This document shows, piece after piece, positions 17,830 through 25,939 of a stretch of DNA of 64,000 bases. The notes under the pieces were generated by a model. The model did not search any database and was not told the DNA's origin. It was given only the letters and a program-made list of their open reading frames with translations. The stretch is taken from assembly GCF_000815105.2 (NCBI RefSeq), contig NZ_CP010310.2, positions 3,906,001-3,970,000 on the forward strand, read 5' to 3'. The number at the start of each line of letters is the position of its first letter. The first letter of the stretch is position 1. The translations under genes were made by a program, and so were the position numbers. The stretch is from Pandoraea pulmonicola. GTDB taxonomy: Bacteria > Pseudomonadota > Gammaproteobacteria > Burkholderiales > Burkholderiaceae.

Positions 17830-19500
17830 TCAGAAGGAATAACGTAGCGACGCGGCAATAAAATCGCGGTCCTTCAGCGTTTGCTGCCAGCTGAACGCGT
17901 TGGCAGCCGTGGTGAACGACCCCAGCGCGCCGTAGTAGTGCGTGTAGGCAAGCGTGAAGCGCCACGCGTCGCGGAAGCTCGCATTGATGCCGATGGTGAT
18001 GTCGCCGCCGCCGGCCGGCGTCCATGCGTTCGGGTTTCCTGCAGCGAGCGGACGCGAGCTGCTCGGCGCCCAGCTCATGCCGATCGGGATACTGATATCG
18101 ACGCCGCTGAAAACGTTGCGGTAAGTGGGTTCCAGAATGAACCGCACCTGAAAGCCGTCGCGAGTCCCGTTCACATCGGCAGCCCCCGGGTTCCGGGTGA
18201 TGCGCATGACGTGGCTCCATGCGAACTCCGCCGTCAAATTGGCTTCGCGCCAAAACGGGGTTACGGGAAGCGACGTGATCGACGAAATGTTGATATGCGC
18301 GGTGTTGCCGACGGCGTAGCCCGGGTTGTCCGTGTTGTTCGTGGCCGGCGCGGGAGAGATTGCGCTGGCGTCGACGCCGCGATTACTCGCGAGATCCTGG
18401 TTGTGCCGGATGGAGCCCTCGATGGCGAGATTGACGTCGCCGAACGTGTGGCTCGCGCTGGCGCCGAGCGCCGTGATGCCTTCCTGATAGGCCAGTCGAT
18501 AGCCGGTGGGCGCCGGGCCGCCTGGTGTCAGGCCAAGGACGGGCACCACCTGTGGCGTCTTGCTATGGAAGCGGATCGCATACAGTCCGAAGTCGGTGTC
18601 CGCCTCGCGGAACCTCAACTGCACGCCTCCCTGCCCGGAGTTTTTCGGCTTCACGTCCCCCAACCGGACGGCCGCCGGAACGCCCGGCCCCAACAGCATT
18701 CTTTCACTTCCGACGTCGGTGTCGTTGTTGGAGAAATACGTGCCCGCAACGGGTACCCGGTTGGGCACCCACTCCAATTGATAGTAGGCGCCGACCGATA
18801 CGTTCGGCCCCAACTGCATCTGCCCGGACAGTTGCGGAACGGGGCGAATCGCCTCCTTGAACTGCGTTCCCGGCACCGACGCCAGCTTGACCGCATCGAC
18901 CGGCATTTGACCGCCGGCAATCGCGTTGGCGCCAAAGAACAGGCTTTCGCCCCAGATCAATGCGTGCCGCCCGGCGCGAACGGTGGCGTCGCCGGTGTCG
19001 AGGTCGAACTTGCCGAACACGAATGCGTCAAGCAGTTCGACGTTGCGCCCCTGCGTCACCCGCGCCGTGCTGGTGAACTGGTTGGAGGGCACCGAGGTTT
19101 GATTGGGATACGCGCCGCCCGCGAAGCCCGGATTGCTGTTCGAGCGGTTGTAGACGCTGTCGTAATAGGCCGCGCCGCTCAGGCGCACGCCGAATCGGCG
19201 CTGCCACGTTGCGTCCATTTCGCTGAATAAATCGACGCGATTGGAGATCAGGCCTGCCCGGAAATTCCGGTCTCCGTCGTCGTTGTTCGGATTGGCAACC
19301 AGCGCCGGCGCAGCACCGCTCAAGCGAAACGCATTGCTGTACTTGAGCGTCGTGTCCCATCTGGCGATGACGTCCGGATTTCCCAGATCGATCTCCATCG
19401 CCGTCGCCGACAGCGCCGACATCGCACCGGCGGCCAGAATCGTGAGCCTCAATATCCGACCGCGCCGACAATCGCGGCGTGCTTTCAATACCTGTCTCAT
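17830..19500 (-). CDS. DUF1302 family outer-membrane protein
   Basis: 556 residues. A signal peptide (core LTILAAGAMSALSATA) is followed by a beta-rich sequence ending in SLRYSF, a C-terminal aromatic consistent with an outer-membrane barrel. Typical family phrases include IDLGNPDVIARWDTTLKYSN and GRHALIWGESLFFG. ATG 19500 has AGGAG 5 nt upstream; the ATG at 19521 does not. First gene of the long minus-strand operon, followed by DUF1329. It is probably the outer-membrane pore or acceptor of the transport system. Confidence 0.88.
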   Translation of the reverse strand: MRQVLKARRDCRRGRILRLTILAAGAMSALSATAMEIDLGNPDVIARWDTTLKYSNAFRLSGAAPALVANPNNDDGDRNFRAGLISNRVDLFSEMDATWQRRFGVRLSGAAYYDSVYNRSNSNPGFAGGAYPNQTSVPSNQFTSTARVTQGRNVELLDAFVFGKFDLDTGDATVRAGRHALIWGESLFFGANAIAGGQMPVDAVKLASVPGTQFKEAIRPVPQLSGQMQLGPNVSVGAYYQLEWVPNRVPVAGTYFSNNDTDVGSERMLLGPGVPAAVRLGDVKPKNSGQGGVQLRFREADTDFGLYAIRFHSKTPQVVPVLGLTPGGPAPTGYRLAYQEGITALGASASHTFGDVNLAIEGSIRHNQDLASNRGVDASAISPAPATNNTDNPGYAVGNTAHINISSITSLPVTPFWREANLTAEFAWSHVMRITRNPGAADVNGTRDGFQVRFILEPTYRNVFSGVDISIPIGMSWAPSSSRPLAAGNPNAWTPAGGGDITIGINASFRDAWRFTLAYTHYYGALGSFTTAANAFSWQQTLKDRDFIAASLRYSF

Positions 19501-19575
19501 TTGTCTCCTCTCGCGCCCCATGGGCTTTTTTCGACCCTTCTCGCCCTCTTGCGGGGCTCTGGATCTCTATCTTTT

Positions 19576-19602
19576 ACAGATCACGTTTTAGACGAAATCT
19601 GT
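19576..19602. promoter_or_regulatory. Inverted repeat at the DUF1302 operon start site
   Basis: ACAGAT (19576-19581) and ATCTGT (19597-19602) form an inverted repeat with a 15-nt spacer just downstream of the predicted -10 box (19610-19615), where a repressor would block transcription. The GntR protein encoded nearby is the natural candidate; this is inference. Confidence 0.45.
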
Positions 19603-19609
19603 GAATTGC

Positions 19610-19638
19610 ATGCTAAACATATTTTTATCGATTTTCAA
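19610..19638 (-). promoter_or_regulatory. Sigma-70-type promoter of the DUF1302 operon
   Basis: On the minus strand TTGAAA (19638-19633), a 17-nt spacer and TAGCAT (19615-19610) give a good sigma-70 layout in a locally AT-rich stretch, 110 nt before the DUF1302 ATG. Confidence 0.55.
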
Positions 19639-20104
19639 TACGTATATCCATCAAAATCTATTTTTTACATCTTCAGCGATATGACGGATTGTCAGGCGAT
19701 GAGGCGAAGGAAGACCGGTGTCGCCGGTAAAGGGCGCATGAGACGCGTGAGAGAAGTGCTGCCGAGCGGAACGGCACCGTGTTCGGCGCCGTAATGTATG
19801 ACGCTGTGCAGGATGGGCGCGTGTGTCGTCGGAACACACACGAGAGGAACATGGAGCGGGAATGAAGTTCGACGTCGCGTGAAACGACGGGAGACGTGGG
19901 ATCTCGCGCCGTCTCAGTCGTCAGTCAGTCGCCTGATCGCTTTGGGGCGACGTGCGCGAGAGCCGCGCAAGTGCGGCGAGAAAATCCAGGAGATGAGATG
20001 ACGTCGCGGGCCATCCCGCGTGGTCGTCGAACGTCGAAAGCAGGTGGCGGCACGCCGCCGTCGGCAGACCGGATCCGCGCGGACGCGCTTATCGGATGGC
20101 AGGT

Positions 20105-20827
20105 TCAGCCCGCCACTTCCGCGCGAGTCCCCGGCTTGCCGGCCTTGCTGGGGAATGCCTTGTCGAACTCGACCAGAACGAGTTGGGCCGATTTGCTGAA
20201 ATGTTCCGCGACCAGACGCTGGCCCATCTCGGCATCTCGCGCGACAACGGCCTCCATCAGCTTCTTGTGTTCCGTCATCGCGTCGCGATTCTCGATCGTC
20301 GTATTGCGGACCGACAGATTGTGATAGCGAGCCAGCTTTTCGCGCAGCAGTCGACAAAGATGCAGAAGCGTGGGCGACTCGCATCCCTCCAGCAGCGATT
20401 CGTGAAAGACCGAGTGCGCGCCGAACCACTCGGCGAACAGTTCGGGAGATGTCGGCAGCGGCGTCTTCGACAGACGATGGAAATTGCTGACGACTTTGGA
20501 TTCCCACTCCAGGCTGCCGTTTTCCATCGCAAGGCGAAGCGCCATGCCTTCGAGTGCGATTCTCGTCTTAGTGAGATCCAGAAGCTCCTCTCGCGACACC
20601 GGTGCGACGCAGAATCCGCGCTGCTCCTGAAACTCGACGAGGCCATCGCTCGACAATCTCGACAGCGATTCCCGAATAGCCGTCGCGCCTATCCCGTACC
20701 GCTCGACCAACACTTGAATTCGCAGACGTTCGCCCGGACGCAGATCACCCGAAATGATGTCCGCCCGCAGACGGCGGAACGCCAGTGTCGTCAAACTCGC
20801 GGCAGATGAGGAAGTGTCGTTGGCCAT
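20105..20827 (-). CDS. GntR/FadR-family regulator
   Basis: 240 residues. The N-terminal winged helix has LAFRRLRADIISGDLRPGERL, then GIGATAIRESLSRLSSDGLVEF; the C-terminal all-helical FCD domain has EHKKLMEAVVARDAEMGQRLVAEHF. FCD regulators bind small organic acids. ATG 20827 starts close to the HTH; the frame stays open to 20884, no clear ribosome site. It sits upstream of and in the same direction as the DUF1302-to-MDR operon, so it is the likely pathway regulator. Its own upstream region carries ATGG-N7-CCAT at 20920-20934. Confidence 0.88.
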   Translation of the reverse strand: MANDTSSSAASLTTLAFRRLRADIISGDLRPGERLRIQVLVERYGIGATAIRESLSRLSSDGLVEFQEQRGFCVAPVSREELLDLTKTRIALEGMALRLAMENGSLEWESKVVSNFHRLSKTPLPTSPELFAEWFGAHSVFHESLLEGCESPTLLHLCRLLREKLARYHNLSVRNTTIENRDAMTEHKKLMEAVVARDAEMGQRLVAEHFSKSAQLVLVEFDKAFPSKAGKPGTRAEVAG

Positions 20828-20919
20828 GTCGATATGTCGAATTTGGTAATTTCGGTGCGCGGTACGGAACGTCAGTTGGGCCAATGCTCCCGGGCCCGTT
20901 GGTTTGGCGGCAGTATAAT

Positions 20920-20934
20920 ATGGATAGAAACCAT
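20920..20934. promoter_or_regulatory. Short palindrome in the GntR/Nudix divergent promoter region
   Basis: ATGGATAGAAACCAT is a 15-nt inverted repeat (ATGG-N7-CCAT) about 95 nt upstream of the GntR ATG in an AT-rich stretch. FadR-type GntR proteins bind palindromes of this size, so autoregulation is plausible. Confidence 0.4.
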
Positions 20935-21029
20935 TTTAATCGATTTTTTCTGATAGCATCGGCGAACCTTCCCAACCGGTTAAGCCCGACCGCCCCTCTT
21001 GCCGCCGTTCATCGCCTACCGCCCATTCA

Positions 21030-21458
21030 ATGACGAATCCGAATCAGTATATCGATACCCAATTTCCACGCATCGGCTGCGGTGCTGCGATACACCGCGA
21101 CGGGCGAATTCTGTTGATCAGGCGATTGCGCGATCCCGAAGCGGGATGCTGGGGACTTCCGGGAGGAAAACTGGATTGGGCCGAGACGGTCGAGGATGCC
21201 GTGCGGCGGGAAATCAGGGAAGAGTTGGCAATCGTACTCGGCGAGGTTCGCCTGTTGTGTATCGTCGATCAGATCGACGTCGCTCGCCACGCGCACTGGG
21301 TTGCGCCCGTGTATGAAGTTACCGAATTTTCGGGCGAGCCACGTGTCATGGAGCCCGAGAAACACGCCGCGTACGCGTGGTTCTCGAGAAGCGAACTCCC
21401 GGCGGAGCTTACCTATGCGACGCGGGTGGCGCTCGACCACCTGCCGTCAGTTCGTTGA
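21030..21458 (+). CDS. Nudix hydrolase
   Basis: 142 residues with a near-complete Nudix box starting at GGKLDWAE (G46, E52) and continuing AVRREIREELAI (R60, E61, E64, E65); the usual Gly after EE is Ala here. Nudix enzymes hydrolyse nucleoside diphosphates linked to another moiety using Mg2+. The general form PRIGCGAAIHRDGRILLIRR resembles ADP-ribose/NADH or MutT-like housecleaning members. It is divergent from the GntR gene. The stop codon lies inside a small tandem repeat. Substrate unknown. Confidence 0.9.
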   Translation: MTNPNQYIDTQFPRIGCGAAIHRDGRILLIRRLRDPEAGCWGLPGGKLDWAETVEDAVRREIREELAIVLGEVRLLCIVDQIDVARHAHWVAPVYEVTEFSGEPRVMEPEKHAAYAWFSRSELPAELTYATRVALDHLPSVR

Positions 21459-21488
21459 GGTGGTTCATTGAGGCGGTTCGTTGAAGCG
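21450..21488 (+). repeat. Three tandem 13-nt repeats
   Basis: GTTCGTTGAGGTG, GTTCATTGAGGCG and GTTCGTTGAAGCG run head to tail at the 3' end of the Nudix gene. The first unit contains its TGA stop, and each unit contains TGA in the same place. Confidence 0.85.
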
Positions 21489-21552
21489 AGCCAGGAGCGT
21501 TGCTCGCCATGGTGCGCTATCGCCTGACGCACCCACGGCCGCATCGTCGCAC

Positions 21553-22425
21553 TCACGTGCGCGCCGTCCGAATACGGCAGTTCAACCAGTCGAGTGCTTC
21601 CTGCCAGTATGTCGAGCGATGCGAATCGCTGAAAAAGCCGAAGTGCCCCACGGGCGCCGTGTCGACGGCTTTGCGACGTATCTCCCAATCGACTTTCGGA
21701 TAGCCGGCATACAGCGCTTCGGCAGCCGCCGGCGGAACATAGTCGTCATCGCTGAACTCGATCGCGAGAACAGGTAAATGCAATTCGGCATAGCCGGACG
21801 CCCCGTTCAACCCGAATTCGGGTGCCAGCAGATATCGTTCATGCCTCGTCCACCGTCCCCAATCCCGCATCAATGCGCTGGGGATGGTTTCCGATCCGAG
21901 GCCCAACGCCTTCGCCGGGAATGACCGGCTCAGCCGTCCAATCACCGGGATCAGGACATTGAAAAGCAGAAACGGCATGAGCATGCGCCGCAGCGGCCAT
22001 CGCCGGACGTTCGGAAACGATGCGCCGAGGAACATCGCCCCCGAAAGCCGTCTGGCCCTCACGGCCAGTCCAAGAAGCTGCGCCCCCATGCTGTGCCCGA
22101 CGACGAACACCGGACGACCTTCAGCCATGTCTGTCGCTCGTCGGATCAACGCATCGATGTCCTGCGTGCCCCACTTGGCAAGGCGAAGGCCCCGGGGATC
22201 GGTGGCAACGGCGCTCTTCCCTGTACCGCGATAATCGAAAGTCAGCGCGGCAATGCCGTGTTGGGCCAGAAATGCCGCGAACTTCATGTAGAAGCGCGAC
22301 GAAACTCCCAGCGCCCCGGCGATCACGGCAACGGCTCGCAGCGGCGTGCCATCCGGCGGATAGAGAATGGTCGCCGCCAACGCCGCGCCATCATCGCAAT
22401 GTATCCGTGCTGGCTGAGTGTTCAT
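21553..22425 (-). CDS. alpha/beta hydrolase (serine, S33-like)
   Basis: 290 residues with the nucleophile elbow GHSMGA (S112), the strand-turn LTFDYRGTGKS and a C-terminal PVGHFGFF catalytic His (about 264). An Asp in VLAIEFSDDDYVPP completes the triad. It resembles YheT/YbhF-adjacent or lysophospholipase-like predicted hydrolases whose substrates are unknown. Starts at ATG 22425 without a clear ribosome site. It is 58 nt downstream of the secreted hypothetical gene in the same direction. Confidence 0.85.
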   Translation of the reverse strand: MNTQPARIHCDDGAALAATILYPPDGTPLRAVAVIAGALGVSSRFYMKFAAFLAQHGIAALTFDYRGTGKSAVATDPRGLRLAKWGTQDIDALIRRATDMAEGRPVFVVGHSMGAQLLGLAVRARRLSGAMFLGASFPNVRRWPLRRMLMPFLLFNVLIPVIGRLSRSFPAKALGLGSETIPSALMRDWGRWTRHERYLLAPEFGLNGASGYAELHLPVLAIEFSDDDYVPPAAAEALYAGYPKVDWEIRRKAVDTAPVGHFGFFSDSHRSTYWQEALDWLNCRIRTART

Positions 22426-22483
22426 GCCAGATCAACGCCGCGAAGGACGTCCCCGTTCGTTCGGACAGTGTCGCATTGCGCAC

Positions 22484-22957
22484 TCATTTGACAGTCCCTC
22501 GCTCCGGTTCATCGCCGTCGGTCGATGTCTCGCTCTGCATGGGGGCACCTGTTACCAATATCCGTCCGATGTGCCACAACGTCGTCAACCCCGGGATCCC
22601 ACGGGTCGCCGACGTGATCGAATCCCGTGTGGAACGATAAAGCTCGCCGAGTGTCGGTGACACCTCGGCCAGTGACGCCGACGTATCGTCTCCTTGCTGG
22701 ATGGCGGCAACCGGCTGCATCTGCACGTGCCGAGACGGCAGGCGACGCGTGGCGAATACATCCGTCCACCAACGATAACCCTCAGCACTTCCCGCTTCGT
22801 CCGCTGCGGGGCCGTTTGCGAAACGGGAGATTTTCGCTGCGTCCGGACGCGCGCATGCCGATACATCGGCATGCGCGAGCGTCGCCAACGGGGTCATCGA
22901 TACCCCGGCCGCCGCGACAACGACATATCCGATGCTTCGCATTGTCCGCACGGACAT
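22484..22957 (-). CDS. Hypothetical secreted protein
   Basis: 157 residues; family not recognised. ATG 22957 has GGGGG a few nt upstream and opens a good signal peptide (MSVRTMRSIGYVVVAAAG core, cleavage after THAHA-like LAHA). The mature part is about 125 residues, without membrane spans or known motifs; a YRWWTDVF segment stands out. It lies between the DUF2000 and hydrolase genes on the same strand. Existence is supported by signal peptide and ribosome site only. Confidence 0.55.
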   Translation of the reverse strand: MSVRTMRSIGYVVVAAAGVSMTPLATLAHADVSACARPDAAKISRFANGPAADEAGSAEGYRWWTDVFATRRLPSRHVQMQPVAAIQQGDDTSASLAEVSPTLGELYRSTRDSITSATRGIPGLTTLWHIGRILVTGAPMQSETSTDGDEPERGTVK

Positions 22958-23000
22958 CGACACCCCCTGTTTCATTGCTCACGAAGATGAGCGACCCCGA

Positions 23001-23414
23001 CTACCGCAGCAGCTTCAACGCGCCGGTAAGAGAACGGACCCACGACGACGGGCCCACCAGTCCGATACCGTCGATCTCTTCCTGTGCAAGATCTCGTCCG
23101 GGAAACGCCTGTTCATAGTCGGCATGCTGATGAAGCGCACGCGCGAAGGCCGGAAATGCGACGACGGAACCCTGCGCAGCCCCTACCGCCTTCAACAGGA
23201 TTGCCTGGATTGTCGCCTGATCCGCCTGAAGAATCGGCACCGGCAGGCGCGAGCTCACGTCGATCGTCCGGTCGGATCGATCGGTCAGCTTGCGCCCGGC
23301 CAGCGCAGGTGTGCCTGCGCCCAAGCCAATGGAAATGGCGCCGACGGTATTCGCCAGGAGTCCCAGGCCAAGCGCGGGATTGACGACAATTGCAATACGA
23401 ATTTCACTTTCCAT
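23001..23414 (-). CDS. DUF2000 family protein
   Basis: 137 residues with the family pattern IAIVVNPALGLGLLANTVGAIS near the start, LPVPILQADQATI in the middle and DGIGLVGPSSWVRSLTGALKLLR at the end, close to a full-length match to DUF2000 proteins, which have a peptidyl-tRNA-hydrolase-II-like fold. Biochemical role not established. ATG 23414 begins the conserved part; the frame is open to 23465. It follows the NTF2-like gene at 23481-23930 in the same direction. Confidence 0.85.
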   Translation of the reverse strand: MESEIRIAIVVNPALGLGLLANTVGAISIGLGAGTPALAGRKLTDRSDRTIDVSSRLPVPILQADQATIQAILLKAVGAAQGSVVAFPAFARALHQHADYEQAFPGRDLAQEEIDGIGLVGPSSWVRSLTGALKLLR

Positions 23415-23480
23415 TGACGAATGCCTTCGGCACCTCCCGAATGGCTGGACTGTCGATGCAGTCACGGGCCGCCCAACGCG

Positions 23481-23930
23481 TCATTGCGGCGCGTCTTGCG
23501 GATCGAATACAACGGCAATTCTGCGTTCCTGAATTCTCCATCCCTGCGCCGTGCGCACATACTTGTCGAAGTACTCTCCGACAATCGGATCAGGCGTCTT
23601 CCACGCCTTTGCGTCGGGCGCCTCACCTCGAACCTTATAGCAGACGACATAGCTCACGCCCGTCGCCGTATCCGGCGACTCGGGCGTGACCCGGATGTTG
23701 GTACAGAAATGACGCGTGACCATATCCGCGGGCCGCGCGTTCAGCGATGCTCCGATCGCCTCCTGCCCCTGCACCGTTCGCCCTTCCGACAGGATAACGG
23801 CATCCGGCGCAAAGAGTTGGGTCACGCGGGAATAGTCTTGCGCATCGATGGCATTCGCGAAGTCGATACACAGCAACTCACAGGCTTGGCGAGCGTCTGC
23901 CGCGTATTGGATCGGTGTTGTCGCGTTCAT
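23481..23930 (-). CDS. NTF2-like / SnoaL-type protein
   Basis: 149 residues with the common start ARQACELLCIDFANAIDAQDYSRVTQLFAPDAV and end VGEYFDKYVRTAQGWRIQERRIAVVF typical of SnoaL-like ring-hydroxylase-small-subunit-like folds. ATG 23930 has AAGGAG 7 nt upstream. It follows the IclR gene after 150 nt and precedes DUF2000. Could be a small isomerase or dehydratase, or a non-enzymatic partner; not decided by sequence. Confidence 0.8.
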   Translation of the reverse strand: MNATTPIQYAADARQACELLCIDFANAIDAQDYSRVTQLFAPDAVILSEGRTVQGQEAIGASLNARPADMVTRHFCTNIRVTPESPDTATGVSYVVCYKVRGEAPDAKAWKTPDPIVGEYFDKYVRTAQGWRIQERRIAVVFDPQDAPQ

Positions 23931-24080
23931 GGTCCAGCTCCTTTGACGTATCTGTTTTGAGAAATTCAAACCGTTCGGAAGCGTCAATTCTCAATGAGAC
24001 CAATTCCCGCCGATCCTCGAATGTTCCATATCGCGAGACTTTGCGAACAAAAACCTCCCGGCGGACGACGACACGCCGCG

Positions 24081-24899
24081 CTAGTAGGAGAGCGGGTCGT
24101 GGGCCATGACCCGGTGGTGGCGAATCACCGTCTGCACACGCCCGGCATGCTCGCGCAGGCGCTCCAATACGAATCGCCGATGTGCCGCCGTCAACTTGCT
24201 TGTCGGCACCGCCACACTCATCGCCACGACCGGCCGCCCTCCCGTGTCGAAAATCGGGAAACCCAGCGCCGACATCCCTGGTACAACCTCGCCAGCGCTT
24301 TCGGCAAAGCCCGTTGCGCGCGTTTGCTCCACGCGTCGAGCCAGCGTGTCCGGGTAGAGGACGCTTCCCGACGGCAGCAATATTCGCCCCTTGTTCAGCA
24401 CACCCCTTCGCTCCTCTTCCGCGAGGAAGCTCAGAAGCGCGAGCCCGCCGGCGCCGACGCCGAGAGACACGCGGCATCCCTTGAATGCCCCGCCGACGTC
24501 GCACCGTTTGGCGGGCGTGGCCATATCGAGGCAAATGACCTCCGTGCCGCTTTTCATCTTCAGATAAACAGCCTCGCCGGTGAGGTCCGCGAGGCTTGCC
24601 ACCACCGGACGACACAAGTCCGGCAATCTGAAATGCGCCGATGCGGCCACGCCCAGTTCGCGCGAGAAGGCGCCCAGATGAAACCGATGCGCATCGTCAC
24701 GAACGACGAATCCGAACGTCGACAGCTCCGACAATATCCTGGAGACGGTCGCTTTCGGAAGGCCGCTCATCCGCACCAGGTCAACCAGCCGCAATCCGGT
24801 CAAGTTCGATGCCGCGATCTGCCTGAGCAGCCCTGCCGCGCGCTCGATGCTCTGGATCCGTGTGGTTCTTGGCTGGATGCCGTCAGTCGCTCGAGGCAT
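24081..24899 (-). CDS. IclR-family regulator
   Basis: 272 residues. The N-terminal winged helix is at about 14-75 (IQSIERAAGLLRQIAA, then LVDLVRMSGLPKATVSRILSELSTFGFV). The C-terminal effector domain has VSLGVGAGGLALLSFL and VVPGMSALGFPIFD. IclR proteins commonly sense aromatic acids or their breakdown products. ATG 24899 has GGAG 6 nt upstream; the open frame to 25235 is a shadow of the reductase gene. It lies 23 nt after the ferredoxin reductase gene, so it can be read as the last gene of the ring-degradation operon. Confidence 0.9.
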   Translation of the reverse strand: MPRATDGIQPRTTRIQSIERAAGLLRQIAASNLTGLRLVDLVRMSGLPKATVSRILSELSTFGFVVRDDAHRFHLGAFSRELGVAASAHFRLPDLCRPVVASLADLTGEAVYLKMKSGTEVICLDMATPAKRCDVGGAFKGCRVSLGVGAGGLALLSFLAEEERRGVLNKGRILLPSGSVLYPDTLARRVEQTRATGFAESAGEVVPGMSALGFPIFDTGGRPVVAMSVAVPTSKLTAAHRRFVLERLREHAGRVQTVIRHHRVMAHDPLSY

Positions 24900-24922
24900 C
24901 ACTTTCTCCGCACGTTCGAATA

Positions 24923-25936
24923 TCACGCGCGCGACGCCGCAGGCGCGGCAATAACGAACGCATCGCTGAAGAAGCGATCCGGCGCGAGTCCGCTCTTCGC
25001 CACGAACGACGTACGGGCCGCCTCGATCATCAGTGGATTGCCGCAGGCATAGACTTCGAATGCCGACAGATCCGGGATGTCTTCCTGAACCGCCAGATGA
25101 ACGAATCCCGTACGTCCTCGCCACGAATCCTCCGGACTGGAAAGCACGGGAACGAACCGAAAATTCTCGCTCGTGGCTTCCCAGCGCCGCATCTCGTCGA
25201 TTGCATAGAGATCCGCTTCCCGGTGTCCTCCCCAATAGAAGGCCACGCCCCTTGCCTGCAACGCGTCGTGGTGAGAGCGCAAGAATGAAGCGATCGGTGC
25301 GTACCCTGTCCCTGACGCGACCAGAACGACGGGCAGACGCGTGGGGTTCAGCAAGAAGCTCCCGAATGGCCCCTCGACGCGCAACAGGTCGCGAGGCTTC
25401 AGACGCTGATACACATGCTGTGAAAAGCGTCCGCCCGGCACCGCTCTCACATGCAGCTCGACGTGGCCGTCCTCACCCGGCTGATTCGCCATCGAGTAGC
25501 TGCGGCGCGTTCCATCGCGCAACACCACGTCAATGTACTGCCCGGGCGCAAAGCGGAAACCCGAATCAGGGGGTAGCTGGAGCTGTACCACGGACACGTC
25601 GCCGGACACGCGATCGACCGACAGCACTCGCCCGCCGGTCTTCACGACCGGACGTCCCGGTGTTGCGCAGACGCCGAGCGCCTCGACCACGACGTCCCCT
25701 ATCGGCATTGCGATGCACGTCAGGCAATGTCCGGGCCGGACGGCGCCGACGTCGACACCATCGGGATAGCGCACCTCGCCACTGACAAGGCGCGATTCAC
25801 ACGCGAGGCATTCCCCCTTGCGGCAGCTGTGCCGGGGAAAATATCCGGCATCCAGCGCAGCTTCGAGTATCGTGGCGCCGCTTTCACACTGAACTTCGAC
25901 CTCGGCCGGCACGAGCCTGAGCACATTCGCGACCAT
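24923..25936 (-). CDS. Ring-hydroxylating dioxygenase reductase component (2Fe-2S, FAD, NAD)
   Basis: 337 residues. The N-terminal plant-type ferredoxin domain has C38, C43 and C46 (HSCRKGECLAC) and a fourth ligand at C71 or C74. The FAD domain has RSYSMAN (145-151); the NAD domain has VLVASGTGYAPI and YACGNPLMIEAA. It passes electrons from NAD(P)H to the Rieske ferredoxin or directly to the oxygenase. Having both a fused 2Fe-2S reductase and a separate Rieske ferredoxin marks a three-component (class III-like) system. It is 3 nt after the hydratase stop. Confidence 0.92.
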   Translation of the reverse strand: MVANVLRLVPAEVEVQCESGATILEAALDAGYFPRHSCRKGECLACESRLVSGEVRYPDGVDVGAVRPGHCLTCIAMPIGDVVVEALGVCATPGRPVVKTGGRVLSVDRVSGDVSVVQLQLPPDSGFRFAPGQYIDVVLRDGTRRSYSMANQPGEDGHVELHVRAVPGGRFSQHVYQRLKPRDLLRVEGPFGSFLLNPTRLPVVLVASGTGYAPIASFLRSHHDALQARGVAFYWGGHREADLYAIDEMRRWEATSENFRFVPVLSSPEDSWRGRTGFVHLAVQEDIPDLSAFEVYACGNPLMIEAARTSFVAKSGLAPDRFFSDAFVIAAPAASRA

Positions 25937-25939
25937 CGC

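Larger units (their letters stand above)
19501..20104. other. Non-coding region between operon and GntR gene
   Basis: About 600 bases without a convincing gene. The part near 19.57-19.67 kb is AT-rich and holds the promoter and palindrome described separately. The rest, next to the GntR stop, shows no family match in any frame. Confidence 0.6.
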
